Source: Brachypterus glaber
Lineage: Eukaryota > Arthropoda > Insecta > Coleoptera > Kateretidae
Reading direction: 5' to 3'
Assembly: GCA_958510825.1 (NCBI GenBank)
Contig: OY294048.1
Coordinates: forward strand, 28,919,026-28,983,025
DNA length: 64,000 nucleotides
A program made the translations under genes and the position numbers. The notes under the pieces are model-generated. The model was not told the DNA's origin and ran no database searches. It saw only the letters and a list, made by a program, of their open reading frames with translations. This document shows, one piece after another, positions 21,358-32,599 of the stretch; within the stretch, counting starts at the first letter, position 1; each line of letters begins with the position of its first letter.

Positions 21358-22660
21358 ACAAATTTCCAACCAATGGATAACCAGGTCCTGGCCCAATAGA
21401 TAACCAAGTCCACGTCCTGACATTCAAAACCCATAATATGTATTAACTATCAGAAAAAAGTCATAAAATATTCGCAAAAAGTAGAACGCAATAAATTAAA
21501 GGTCAGATCCTAACCTAACTTGTTTGTGACTTTTACCTGAGAGTCAAACCAAATTGAACTTATAAATAATATTTATATTAATATTAATAATTATTATATT
21601 TTTATTAATATTATTGAAAAATTACTATAAATAATATATTATACAAGTTGCCCTAATTTGACAACTAAAAACAATATTAATTAAAAACATTTTTTTTTGT
21701 TGAGAACTGAGTACAAAAATTAAATAAAAAAAAAAACAAAAAAAAAACTAAAAAAAAAACAAAAAAACAACGTTTTAAAACAACAATGTTTTAAAACAAC
21801 TTATTAAAAAAAACTTTTTTTAACATCCCTAGGTCAAATAGAGAATTTTATAGTTTTAAAATGATTTACCACACTACCCCCTTTCCGTATAAAATATCCC
21901 CTATGCCCCCCTGCCGTCATTTTAAAAGCTGAAAATATAAAATATATGCAATGATATCTCATTTCGTTCAAAAGTTAAGACAACACTGTATATGACTCAA
22001 TATGAGGTAGCTTTTAGAACTTGTTTTAAGTTTGGTAAGTTACAGTCTAGATACCCGTTAGGACAATATTATCTTCTTTTAAAAAGAAAACCTTATTTAG
22101 GCTAATTCAAAATTTCTCTTCCTAATATTAAAGTTATATAAAACCGATAGATTGGAAAATTAAAAATTGAAAATTATATAAAATTTCATTCTTATAAGCC
22201 TTGCTTCTTATATTTTTTATCATCAACTTATCTGGCAAAAATTACAAAGGACTAACTAAAAGTTACTCAAAGTGCTTAAATTCATTTTGTTCAATGAAGC
22301 AAACTATTAATTTAAAAGCGTTATTTAGCATCCTTTTATTCCCTTACAAAAATGTCTAAAATTGCCAAGATAAAATTTCAAAACGTGTTTAAATCCCAGT
22401 AGAGATTCGTAACAGAAAAAATGAACAATCCATGAGATATAAATTGCTTCGTGTTACACAGTATACTATTTCCACTCGATATTTCTCTAAAAAAATATAT
22501 TGTTTTACTTTTCATCCCCCCAAAATAAAAACAAATTCGATTCTTCAAACATATGTTATGATGAATCGAAAATGCTATCGAAATAGCAACTTTATAAAAA
22601 TGTGTAATGCATCCAAAAAAACAAAAATCATTTTAAGGTCTCTTTTTGCGTGACCACTTA
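21358..22660. other. AT-rich, with a mariner-family fragment
   Basis: An A-rich tract covers about 21722-21825. At 21834-21990 the segments GTCAAATAGAGAATTTTAT, CCCCTTTCCGTATAAAATATCCCC and GAAAATATAAAATATATGCAA match the interior of the mariner-type foldback at 29225-31516 (31020-31180). No coding sequence. Confidence 0.5.
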
Positions 22661-22748
22661 GGGAACGTTCAAGTATTGCGTAACGCAAATTTTTATAATA
22701 TTAGACCCCCACCCCCCCCCCTGTAACGCTATGTCCCTATACAATTAA

Positions 22749-23490
22749 CCCTTTCAGGACGGCACCATTTTGCCGCAGAGTGTCACACAGACGGCTGTTT
22801 TTCACGTGCCCTGTGGACGAATGTCATATATATATATCGGTCACAGAAATGTACTTGTGGGACCCTTTATAAAAACGCAAAAAAATACTTTTTTTAATCA
22901 AAAAACTTTATTTTAATTCAAAATATATTTTTTTAACTAATAAACATTTGAAAAATATTAAATCAAACTTATCCAAAATATTCCTAAATATAAACATAAA
23001 ACTCATTTACTTTTAGAAAAAAATGCCTAAAATATTTATTAGAATTTTTCCTTTGTGTGGTAGATCTGGAAACATGGAGTTACACACAAGCCTTTGTCAC
23101 ATTCTTTACACATATATCTGGAGACCTTTCTTTGTTTTTCTTTTGCTGTTGCGTGTGAGCATACAGCACATTGTAGAGGCAGTATTTGTCTTTTCAGTTG
23201 CTGGAACTAATGTGGGGAAATGCGCGCGCCTCTCTTGTTGAGTGTGTGCCATACAGACGAGCGTCACATATATCGGAAAGTGGCCGATATATATGGCGCT
23301 AGTCCATACGCCAAATTTTCCAGTCATGATATATCAGTCAGTCGGCCCACAGCCAATTCAATTTTTCAATTCTGGCTGATTTATCATACAGCCGCCTTTA
23401 AAGCCTGAAAAAAGCCTGACCTATATATCGGTCAGCCGTCTGTGTGGCAATTTTCCCACTGTCAGATATATGTCAACCGTCCTTAAAGGG
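22749..23490 (-). mobile_element. Internally deleted piggyBac element
   Basis: TTAA at 22745-22748 and 23491-23494 flank CCCTTTCAGGACGG and CCGTCCTTAAAGGG. A subterminal inverted pair CACACAGACGGCTG (22784-22797) / CAGCCGTCTGTGTG (23433-23446) is perfect. The interior is rich in ATATATCGGTCA-type repeats. Only the end of the transposase gene is left, on the minus strand. It is nested in a Harbinger-like MITE, so it is the younger insertion. Confidence 0.9.
23039..23280 (-). pseudogene. piggyBac transposase C-terminal cysteine-rich domain, frameshifted
   Basis: The minus-strand frame ending at TAA 23041-23039 encodes CAVCSHATAKEKQRKVSRYM, then CKECDKGLCVTPCF and QIYHTKEKF. The CxxC, CxxC, CxxxxC and terminal His spacing is that of the zinc-binding C-terminal domain of piggyBac transposases, which binds the element ends. 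Upstream, in the adjacent frame, RRAHFPTLVPATEK resembles the conserved segment that precedes this domain, implying one frameshift near 23190-23200. The RNase H-fold catalytic domain and N-terminus are deleted. The domain lies about 290 bp from the left terminus, as expected at the 3' end of the gene. It cannot transpose by itself. Confidence 0.8.
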
Positions 23491-23589
23491 TTAACATGGG
23501 CGTAACACTCCAAAATGACCCCTACCGCCCCCCTAGGAGAGTTTCGTAATACTTGAACGTTCCCTTACGTAATTATAAATATATTTTTA

Positions 23590-23654
23590 TGTATTATTAA
23601 CAGTGTAATTGGTATAAACTACCTCTTAGGGAGGTCCCAGAACCACTATAAAGT

Positions 23655-23685
<31 letters not shown>

Positions 23686-23690
23686 CGTTT
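23590..23690 (+). repeat. Retroelement-like 3' tail with TAAAC repeats
   Basis: A hairpin-forming CCTCTTAGGGAGG is followed by GTAATAAAC and about five TAAAC units (about 23659-23686). This resembles the terminus of a non-LTR element or SINE whose body is missing or unrecognisable. Confidence 0.35.
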
Positions 23691-23765
23691 TTCACTATAT
23701 TTATGATGATTTATAAATAAAAAAAAAGGATCTTTACTTAATCAGTTATTTGCAGTAAAAAAGTA

Positions 23766-25095
23766 TACAGTACGGTCCAAAAGTAACCCACCTCTAAAAA
23801 TTTGAACTTGTATTATTAACTTCAAATTTGAAACAGAAAAATAAGACAACTCAAACTTCTTTTTTGCTCATGTTTGATATTTTTAACTTTTAAAATGTGA
23901 GATGGCGGTATAAAGGGATTTTTTTTTTAAGAGTGGATGTGTGATAAATTATTTTAAAGCTCATAAAATTCTCTATTTGGCTAAATATACTTTATTTTTT
24001 TATATACCGGGTGAATTTTATTTATGTCCACCCCCAAAATTAAGATTAACCTTCATTCGATAAAAAACGAAACTGGTGATTTATATAATTTTACATTGGC
24101 TATAAAATTGCGGATTTAATGTTTTTGTTTCACTTCCTATTTCACCAGAAGGGGCATAAATGTGTTTTTTTTCTATGGAACACCCTGTAATTTTTTACAC
24201 TTTTGAATTCAGCCGAAAATTCTATGTATAAAAAACTGTTTTTTTTTTTTTTCGTTTTCGTTTTTATCGTATAAAAACGAGATTAACACATTTACCTTGT
24301 TTTTACTTACTTAAGCTTAAAAAAAAATATAAAACTAATATTAAAATAAAAATTTGATCAGTGACGGCGAATTAGAGATAAAAAAACGGTTTTTTCCTGA
24401 ACTAATATTTTTTAATGCCCATGTAAACTTTATTTGTAGAGTATTTTACCGTAATTTTTTTTATGCCAAACTTATGATGTACTTTAAAGATTAAGTAAGT
24501 AAAAAGAAAGTAAATTATCTTATCTCGTTTTTATACGATAAACAGTCCAAACGAAAAAAAAAAAAATAAGCAAAAAAACACAATCAGTATTTTATACATA
24601 GAATTCAAAAATGTAAAAAATTACAGGGTGTTCCATTAAAAAAAAACATATTTATGCCACTTTCGGTGAAACCAGAAGTGAAACAAAAAAAAAATAAATC
24701 GGCCATTTTATAGCCAATATAAAATTATATAAATCATGTTTCATTTTTATCAAATGAAGAATAATCTTAATTTTAAGGGTGGATATAAATAAAACTCACC
24801 CGGTATACATAATATGTATATAAATATATCATATTATGATATATTTTGAGGGTTAAAAATTTTCCTCAAAGTTTCTTTAACACATTCAGCGCCGAACGTG
24901 TTAAAAAAAAATCAAACAAGAAAAGTAAAAAAAAACAAAATAAAGGAAAAACGGTAAAATAAAGAATTTTATTTTCTTTACTATGATGTACCCCACGATT
25001 CCCTTTTTATTTAAATAAAATCCTCCCTGGTCACATGCTAAAAGCTAAAAATATTAAAAATATGAGTTAAGGTTAAAAGTTAAGGTAGGGGTGAA
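23766..25095. mobile_element. Tc1/mariner-type MITE fragment interrupted by a foldback
   Basis: TACAGTACGGTCCAAAAGTA at 23766 is the terminus seen at 29223 and, inverted, at 31250-31268. The following segments (ATAAGACAACTCAAACTTCT, AAAATTCTCTATTTGGC) match 30640-30790, and homology resumes after the inserted 24003-24807 element (ATATTTTGAGGGTTAAAAATTTTCC matches 30815-30870). A right terminus is not visible, so the copy is truncated. Confidence 0.65.
24003..24807. mobile_element. 805-bp foldback element with TATACCGGGTGA ends
   Basis: TATACCGGGTGAATTTTATT at the left and AATAAAACTCACCCGGTATA at the right are inverted copies. Pairing continues through AACACCCTGTAATTTTTTAC / TTACAGGGTGTTCCAT and TTTTTATCGTATAAAAACGAGA / TCTCGTTTTTATACGATAA. 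The centre is near 24400. It is inserted inside the mariner-type fragment. No coding potential. Confidence 0.85.
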
Positions 25096-25187
25096 ACGTA
25101 ATGTATAATTTTTTTTGTTATGTATTAGGAAACATTATCCTGGACAAGATAATGTTTCTCCTCATTACCAATTATAATTAACTACCA

Positions 25188-25334
25188 CACTGATAAAACA
25201 GTTTAATTGTGTGTACAAAATATTTGGTTGGATATGGCCTATTAAATTGGTTGTGAACTAAATATTTATTTGACTCAAATAAAATTTATTACTCGCAACC
25301 AAATAAATCAAATTTATCTTTTTTTTTATCAGTG
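25188..25334. mobile_element. CACTGATAAAA-type MITE, copy 1
   Basis: Ends CACTGATAAAACAG and TTTTTTATCAGTG are inverted. Internally TTTGGTTGGATATGGCC and AACCAAATAAATCAAAT repeat the motifs of the copy at 31270-31511. 147 bp, non-coding. Confidence 0.75.
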
Positions 25335-25987
25335 CAATTGGTATAAAAAAAGAAATATCTTTACTGAATTTAAAAAATTTAAAGACCATTCTATGATGTT
25401 CTTCTTGTGTGATACAAAGAGTGAAACGAGCAATTTAAATAATTTAATGAGATTTTCTATAACCCGAAAAAAGGGTTTCTGATACCACCACCGCTTTTGT
25501 TATCCTTTTCAATCCTTTGTAATGTTATTTCAAAACATAAACCATAAAGTAACTAAATATAATAGAAAAAGGACTTTTTGTGTTTTGAAAAAAGGTCGCA
25601 CAGGTCAAATGATTTTTTATTTTCTGATGCCTCTTATAAAAATTATACGCTCCAGATCAAAAGATTAAGAAAACTGAATGAATGAAAAGTTTTCATAGAA
25701 AATGTTTTTTGCTTAAATATTTGATTCGTCTATATCCAAAAGCTAGTAATACGAGTTTTACGAGAAAATGCAATTCTTTAAGAAATAATCATTTTCAACA
25801 CCTAATGTTTAAAAAAAATATTTATAAATATAAATATTTAAAAGTTCAAAAATAGTTTCTCGTTCGGTACTCTTTCTTTGAAGAAAGGCGATAATTTCTT
25901 ACGCATGTACCGAAACTAAAACAAAAGAAGTCATAGTTCTGAAAAAAAAAAAAAATTGGTAGATGTATTCGTAGGCAACTTTATGTA
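25335..25987. other. AT-rich, nothing recognised
   Basis: No feature is seen beyond short local palindromes such as CTTTCTTTGAAGAAAG near 25870. Confidence 0.4.
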
Positions 25988-26895
25988 CAGTAGGGGAGAA
26001 TGTTGTACCTTGGATCACAATTTACTTTTATATTTTTCTAAACGCCATTTTTTTAAAATATAACAACGGAAAGAGTCTCTCCTGATAACACCAATATTCC
26101 TACACACTATTTATTTTTTGAGAATTTAAAAATTAAACAGTTATAGAAAAAATATATATATTTATATTTTATTGTAATGTGGTACAAGACCATAATGTAC
26201 CATTGATCACATCCCAGTGTGCCTTGGATCATCAACGTTATGTACCTACAAGAAAGATAATATGTATTAAGAACAACATTTTTATACAGAAATTTGTATT
26301 TTATTGTTTCACTACAAAAAGCTGTGCAATATTGTGTTAAAGTATACCCTAATTTTCATTTGTATATAGTTTACAAGAAGTTACATTATGAAATTTATAA
26401 CTCAAATTTAATAGGCAATAGTAAAATTAGGTATGTAAATTAAATTTTACTCAAAATTAATTAATTAAATCAATTAACTTTAAAGCTAGAAAAGTCTAGG
26501 TATAATCATTGATCAGTGGTACAGGACGTTGTTTTTATTTAAGGTACATGATGGTGCAGTTTTCCAAAAGTAACCTTCTCAACATTCTAGGATATGTTTA
26601 AAACTAAAATATGGCATAACAAATTAGCATAGCTACTATATAATACATTTTCCTAATAATACTACTTAATACTTAAGCTCTAATCAAACATTTCAACTAT
26701 ATATTTTCTACTTTCTACTTTAAATTTTTTATCACAATTGGTAACTTATTATAATAATCAAGTCCTTAAACGAAAACACTATTTAAAGTTTATACTGGTT
26801 TATTTGAAAATTATCCTTGTTTCGAGTGTTGTAATTGTGTACTTCGTTTAAACATGCAAAATTATTAAAGACAAGGTACAACAGTCTCCCCTACA
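25988..26895. mobile_element. TIR element with CAGTAGGGGAGA ends
   Basis: CAGTAGGGGAGAATGTTGTA at the left and ACAACAGTCTCCCCTACA at the right are inverted, with TA on both outer sides, which fits a Tc1/mariner-type duplication. The GTACCTTGGATCA zone is repeated inside the left end (26005 and 26220). 908 bp, without transposase. Confidence 0.75.
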
Positions 26896-27136
26896 TATTT
26901 TATTACTATCAATGACTGGATCAATTGAGAGATAGTAACGAAATATCATAAACAATTAGAAATTATTTTTATTTTTAGTTTTAATGCATTCATTTTATTG
27001 TGGACGTTTTTAAAGCTTTGTGTGCGCCATGGCCAAAACTACTTTGCTGAGCTTTCCTTTTTGCAAGCCACGTCAGACTCATCCGACAAAGACGTTCTTT
27101 CGGGCCTTGGTACAAGAATCCCTTTTTTTATTTAAA
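26896..27136. other. Short unassigned flank
   Basis: An open frame begins at 27020 but consists mostly of repeat A sequence further on and has no protein-like support. Confidence 0.4.
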
Positions 27137-27640
27137 AACGTGTTCGGTATTTACAAACAGCGCAGTTGTTTGATTTACAACAACAAAACTGTTAACCGAT
27201 CAGGTTTTTCTTTGTCGCGCAGAGATGCTCGCAGAGCCTGGTAGGAAGAGACGTAGAAATGTGACGGACTGCGTACAAGATAGAAAGAGAAAGTATTCAG
27301 AGAAAGAAAGATAGGCAGAAAGCGTACCTCTAACAACTGGTGAATTCAGCCTCGTGGTTTGAGGGGCGTGTCCATATTTAAAAACTCACATTTCTTCCTA
27401 CGTTTGACGAGCTTTGATGTGGATGTTATGTGATGTATTTTAAATTAATTTATGTTCACATAGAAACTACTTATCATATGTAATTACATGTACATACTTA
27501 TCGTTGGGTATACTTACGCACATAAAATGTTAGCCCAAAATGCCTACTTTCAATATTTTGGTAAAATATTTGTTAGAATCAGCTGATTGTCGCCATCTTT
27601 ATTAATCAACCTTCGTCAAAAAACTATTATAGTCACAACA
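27137..27640 (+). repeat. Dispersed repeat A, copy 3
   Basis: 27137-27225 matches the start of copies 1 and 2 (GTATTTACAAAC, GATTTACAACAACAAAACTG, TTTTTCTTTGTCG). 27226-27435 differs and contains an A/G-rich AGAAAGAGAAAG stretch. From about 27440 onward it matches the end of copy 2 closely, including TTATCGTTGGGTATACTTA and AATCAGCTGATTGTCGCCAT. Homology stops near TTATAGTCACAAC. Confidence 0.8.
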
Positions 27641-29224
27641 ACTTTTTTATTTTTAAACAATATGAATCTACAATTTTAATAGTGTATTAATATAACGTTA
27701 TAAAGTTTTAGATTAATCGTAAAAATGGAATTATATACCTCAAACTTGTTACAACAACGTTTGTTTGTACTATTTTTAGAGTTTTCTATCAGTGGTGTAT
27801 TGTTGTCAAATTTAATTCGCAAAAAGTAGATTTCCGCAGGGACATGCAAATAAAAACGTTTTTTTGTGAACAGCACCATGCAGCGTAGGACCAAAAAAAA
27901 ATGCATAACAGAGTTTTAACTTCAAGGAGTTAAAGGTGGCGCGCCACAAAGAATTATTTTAGAACATATGTTTCGCGGGTTATATTTTTTAATATAAAAC
28001 CATCCTTGAAATCTTGAAATATACACCTAAAGGACCCTGTTTATTATAACAATAAAAAGCCTATCGTGTGAAAAGTAATATAAAATATTAAAAACTGACA
28101 AGCTTTCCCTCTCGTCACATGCGACGAGAGGGAAAACGAGAAAAGTAAGACCTCCTTTAAGGACTTTAAGTTACTGATAGTATTTTGAATAGTTTGATGA
28201 TAACTACATTGATGTGTGAGAAGTCAAAATGAAATGGGCATAATGTATATCGTTGGTCTACTTTTAATGTGGCGTATCCCACAAATTTTCAAAAATATTT
28301 TTTTCGCGCCATTAGGTTCATAGATCAACTGGCCATGATGTGAAAAAATAAGGTAAGCCTCAGTTAATCCCAAATCACTTAAATTTTATTTTTATTTTAA
28401 ATACGTCATATCCAAATTATGTGATTCTTTAACTATAATATATAATAACTTATAATTAAAATCAAGGAAGTTACGTTTTGATTAATTAATAAAATTTTCG
28501 AAAATAGTTTTTAATAATTCATTGTATATCAACTTAGTACCTTAAATTAAAGAGATAAACAGTTATTTCTTCGCCCTGTAAAATTTGAGTTTTGTGGGAT
28601 AAGCACACCACCATTGATATATATTTTAAATATATCCTGTTTTTGGATCCTAAGGATCTGTTAGGATCTGTAAATAAATAAATAAATAGCAACGGTTTCT
28701 CTTTTATGCTACTAGTTATTGTAAAACTTATTTGTCGGTCTTGGGAATCAACCGACCTTTGATTTTAAAGTGGTATACCGATTTTTTGGTTTCTATGTGG
28801 TTTGTTGTTTTTTTAACGTCGTTAAATTACAAATGAACCGAATAGGTATAGAATTTGATCTTTAAAGATAACAAACGTCGTTTAAATCCTTTGAAAGCTT
28901 TTCAAAAAAATTCAATACGCTCAAATAAACTAAAGTCATTCATAATTTAAAATTAAAATTACGAAGAATTTATAGAAGTATTGAAAATTGAATTACGTGT
29001 TTTTATTATGCATTGCGTTTGAAGTAATTATGCCTTTGAAGTTAAATGTAAACAATTTTAGTAATAATGTTAAATAATATTAGAATAGAATAAAATGGAA
29101 AGCATTTATTGCATAAAAAAGAAAAGTTTTTAAAGCAAAAGTGGCACATTCGCAAGCGATCTTCCATGTGCTATATTGTTGGAAAGTAAAGAGTTAAGCT
29201 TCTATTTTACTTAAAAAAGTTATA
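27641..29224. other. AT-rich, small hairpins only
   Basis: A 12-bp palindrome GTGGCGCGCCAC lies at 27935-27946. An inverted pair GGCGTATCCCACAAATTT / TTTTGTGGGATAAGCACACC spans about 28258-28610 and may be a small decayed foldback. A short AAAT microsatellite lies at 28672-28688. No genes. Confidence 0.4.
28104..28135. repeat. Perfect 13-bp hairpin
   Basis: TTTCCCTCTCGTC (28104-28116) pairs exactly with GACGAGAGGGAAA (28123-28135) around a six-base loop ACATGC. The downstream sequence is not a T run, so it does not look like a terminator. Role unknown. Confidence 0.8.
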
Positions 29225-29494
29225 CTGTGCGGTCCAAAAGTCACCCCCCTATCTTTTTTTTTGAACGACCTGAGATATAGACTTTAAAGAACCTGGCGCA
29301 CATATAGGGGGGTTCCTGGGCCTTAGTCAAACTGCCTCAAATTTTGATATTTTGTAATTTCGGGGGTAAAGATTAAATTAGGAAAATTTCAGCCAAATTA
29401 AATGACCAGTTTCGGAGAAAAACGCTTTTAAAAATCTAATTTTATGACAGATTTTTTGACGTATATTAAGGTTATTTTTTACTTACGTAAATAT

Positions 29495-29898
29495 TAACTT
29501 AATTAGCCGTTTTAAGTTTATTATACTCTATTAATTAAAGAACAGGCAAGATAAATATTACATAAAAGGCTTTATAATCATTTACTTACATGTGGTTCTA
29601 TAAAAAAATTTAAACTTTGTGAAACTTCCACATGCTGCCATTATCCACGTGTTTGCTAATTATCTGCATATTTTGTGTTAGATTTTTGCGTAATCTTAAC
29701 TTAATTATCCGTTTTAAGTTTATTATACTCTATTAATTAAAGAACAGGCAAGATAAATATTACATAAAAGGCTTTATTATCATTTACTTACATGTGGTTC
29801 TATAAAATTTTTAAATCTTTGTGAAACTTTCACATGCTGGCATTTTCCACCTGTTTGCTAATTATCTGCATATTTTCTGTTAGCTCTTTGCTTGATTA
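29495..29898. repeat. 202-bp direct duplication within the left arm
   Basis: GTTTTAAGTTTATTATACTC occurs at 29509 and 29711, followed in both by TTAATTAAAGAACAGGCAAG and the ATTACATAAAAGGCTTTAT segment. Only one copy is present in the opposite arm, so the duplication happened after the foldback formed. Confidence 0.85.
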
Positions 29899-31269
29899 TG
29901 TTGAAACATGATTTGGTACATCGACAAATATTTTATAATTATATATTTTAGATTTTCTTGATATATTTTTCTAAAAATACGTCTGAGGCTTGACAAATCT
30001 GTCATCATATTTTCATAGGTAAAATTTATTATTGAGATTGCCTAGCAACAACTTTTAATAAATATTACTATAAAGGGTTCACTAAGTTGTTGCTAGGCAA
30101 TCTCAATAATATGTTTTGCATATGTCAACCATCAGATATTGTTTTGAAAAAATATATCAAGAAAATCTAAAATATATAATTATAAAATATTTGTCGATGT
30201 ACCAAACCATGTTTCAACATAATCAAGCAAAGATCTAACAGAAAATATGCAGATAATTAGCAAACAGGTGGAAAATGCTAGCATGTGGAAGTTTCACAAG
30301 ATTTAAAAATTTTATAGAACCACATGTAAGTAAATGATAATAAAGCCTTTTATGTAATATTTATCTTGCCTGTTCTTTAATTAATAGAGTATAATAAACT
30401 TAATACGGATAATTAAGTTAATATTTACGTAAGTAAAAAATAACCTTAATATACGTCAAAAAATCTGTCATAAAATTAGACTTTTAAAACCGTTTTTCTC
30501 CGAAACTGGTCATTTAATTTGGCTGCAATATTCCTAATTTAATATTTACCCCCGAAATTACAAAATATCAAAATTTAAGGCAGTTTTACTGAGGCCCAGG
30601 AACCCCCCTATATGTGTGCCAGGTTCTTTATAACTCTTAAATAAGACAACTTAAACTATTTTTTTGGATATATTTGATATTTTTGTTTTTTAAATTGTGG
30701 GCAGGGGGCATGGGGAGCATTTTTTTAATGGAAAGTAGGTCGTGTAAATCAGTTTTTAAAAAAGCCTTTAAAATTCTCTATTTGACCACATATATTTTTT
30801 TTATTTTCGAGATATTTTTTGGGGGTTTTAAATAGGGTTGAAAGTGGGAATTTTTGTCAAAATTTCTTTAAAAAAATCAAACCATTTTTGAAAAATGGTT
30901 TATTTCATGATGCAAATACGTCAATTATACTTTTATACTAATTTTATATGATATAAACTCGGATATAAATAAAATTTTACAAAAAAAAAAAAATTAAAAA
31001 ATTTAAAAATATATGATCGAATAGAGAATTTTACAAAAAAAATGTTTAAAAAATTTAAAAATATATGATCGAATAGAGAATTTTATTTGCTTTAAAGGCG
31101 CCCCCTTTCCATTTGAATACCCCCTTTACCCCTGACCATATTTTAAAAACTACAAATATCGAATATATGTCAAAATATAGTTTAAATTGTCTTATTTAAG
31201 TTTTTAAATTTGAAGTCGATATCTCAACTGGTTCAGTGGTTAAGAGGGGGTTGACTTTTGGACCGCATA

Positions 31270-31511
31270 CACTGATAAAAAGAATTTATTTTGATATGGC
31301 CAATTAAATTATTTGGTTGTAAGTAACAAATTTTATTTGAGTCAAATAAATATTTATATCATGTAAACAAATATTTTAATTTCAAAATTATTATTAATGG
31401 GAACATTATAGTTTATTTGGCAGAAATAAAATTTATTTGTCACAACCAAATAATTCAATTGGCCATATCAACCAAATATTTAGTTGACACAAATATACTG
31501 TTTTATCAGTG
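31270..31511. mobile_element. CACTGATAAAA-type MITE, copy 2
   Basis: Ends CACTGATAAAA and TTTTATCAGTG are inverted and flanked by TA (31268-31269 and 31512-31513). Subterminal GATATGGCCAATTAAATTAT pairs with TAATTCAATTGGCCATATC. 242 bp. It is inserted a few bases inside the right terminus of the mariner-type foldback. Confidence 0.85.
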
Positions 31512-31516
31512 TAGTA

Positions 31517-32599
31517 TAATAACTCTAGCTTTAAACAATTTTCTTTTTTAAATAGAAAGGAAAACAAAACATTAAATAACTTTGCAAGAAATAAAAATAT
31601 ATGTTTAAGAAAGGAGTTTTAAAGTATATGTTATAATACATAATTCTTTTTATTTGTGCATTATATAAACGTTGAAAATTTCACCTAGAGAATTGGACAT
31701 TACAAGATAAAGCTTCTATTTGAGACAATATCGCTGGAAAATGCGAGAGAAAATAACAAAAGTAAATGCATACACCATACAATATGTAGTTTCTTGAGCA
31801 CAATTCAGTGTTTTCGTCGAAAATTGTTTACATGTCTTTTTCTTTAACTTTTCCAAATAATATGCAATTCTTTTTTTGAGAAAATTTTCTGAAAAATTTT
31901 GTCAGTTAACTTTGCCAGTCAACTTTTTGCCCGATTTGTATAATTTAACTTTTTGATTTTTGGGGAATAGGGCTTAAATTAAAAAGCACTCTGTAGCGTA
32001 ATTGAATCTTATTTATTAAGACTTAATACATAATTATTATATAGAAAATGTATATAAACAGAATTCATTTATTAAATCTTAAGAAATAAGTTTCAAGTAC
32101 CTTACAGAGTGCTATTTAGTTTACGCACTGTCACGTCAGAGTCGCAATCTCTCGTGAATGGATATTATATGATATGTTTGATACATAAAAAAATAAAGTA
32201 AATGCTTAACTTTTTATTACTTTTCAGCACCAATTTTTTTTGTAGTTTTATTATTAGAATAGGATTCCTCCTTGCAATACTGTAGGATTAAACGTTTTTG
32301 ATAGAAGTGCAAGGTAAAATCTCATGTTTCAAGGATCAAAAATTATTACACATCTAAATGTTGAAAATCAAAAGTTCTATAATGGGGGGGGGGGTGATTC
32401 TAAATCACAAACTAAAAGGTACATACTTAAAAATTTAGACTATTCTATAGTCAATTTAAAGGTAAAATAATATTTATTTCTAATAAAAATGGGGCACAGG
32501 AAGGACGTCCATAAAAAATACAAAAAACTTTGAAAAAATACACTGGCCAGTAAAAGAGCTTTTCCATTTTTCACCTCCACGCGTGAAATGGATTGTTTA
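31517..32599. other. AT-rich, nothing recognised
   Basis: An 11-base G run lies at 32384-32394. No genes or repeat families are seen. Confidence 0.4.

Larger units (their letters stand above)
22661..23564. mobile_element. PIF/Harbinger-like MITE split by a piggyBac element
   Basis: The ends GGGAACGTTCAAGTATTGCG and TAATACTTGAACGTTCCC are inverted, flanked by TTA on both sides (22658-22660 and 23565-23567), the 3-bp target preference of PIF/Harbinger elements. Just inside are C-rich tracts (GACCCCCACCCCCC left, CCTACCGCCCCCCTAGG right). Removing the nested element at 22749-23490 leaves a MITE of about 160 bp. Superfamily assignment rests on the 3-bp duplication and the GGG terminus only. Confidence 0.7.
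29225..31516. mobile_element. Tc1/mariner-type foldback element carrying another MITE
   Basis: The left end, after a TA, is CTGTGCGGTCCAAAAGTCAC. The right end reads GTTGACTTTTGGACCGCATA and continues as GTATA beyond the inserted MITE at 31270-31511. Long inner arms pair 29280-29900 with 30130-30635 (for example AACCTGGCGCACATATAGGG / CCCTATATGTGTGCCAGGTT), around a centre with GATTGCCTAGCAACAACTT / AAGTTGTTGCTAGGCAATC near 30030-30105. Non-coding. Confidence 0.85.

Noticed and set aside
23023..23408. Plus-strand open frames of 62-72 codons
   Set aside because: They are antisense shadows of the minus-strand piggyBac zinc domain and of the terminal repeats.
27020..27244. 74-codon open frame beginning MCAMAK
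   Set aside because: The second half lies in dispersed repeat A, whose other copies do not keep the frame.
27935..27946. GTGGCGCGCCAC palindrome as a protein-binding site
   Set aside because: A single 12-bp palindrome in repeat-rich DNA has no supporting context.
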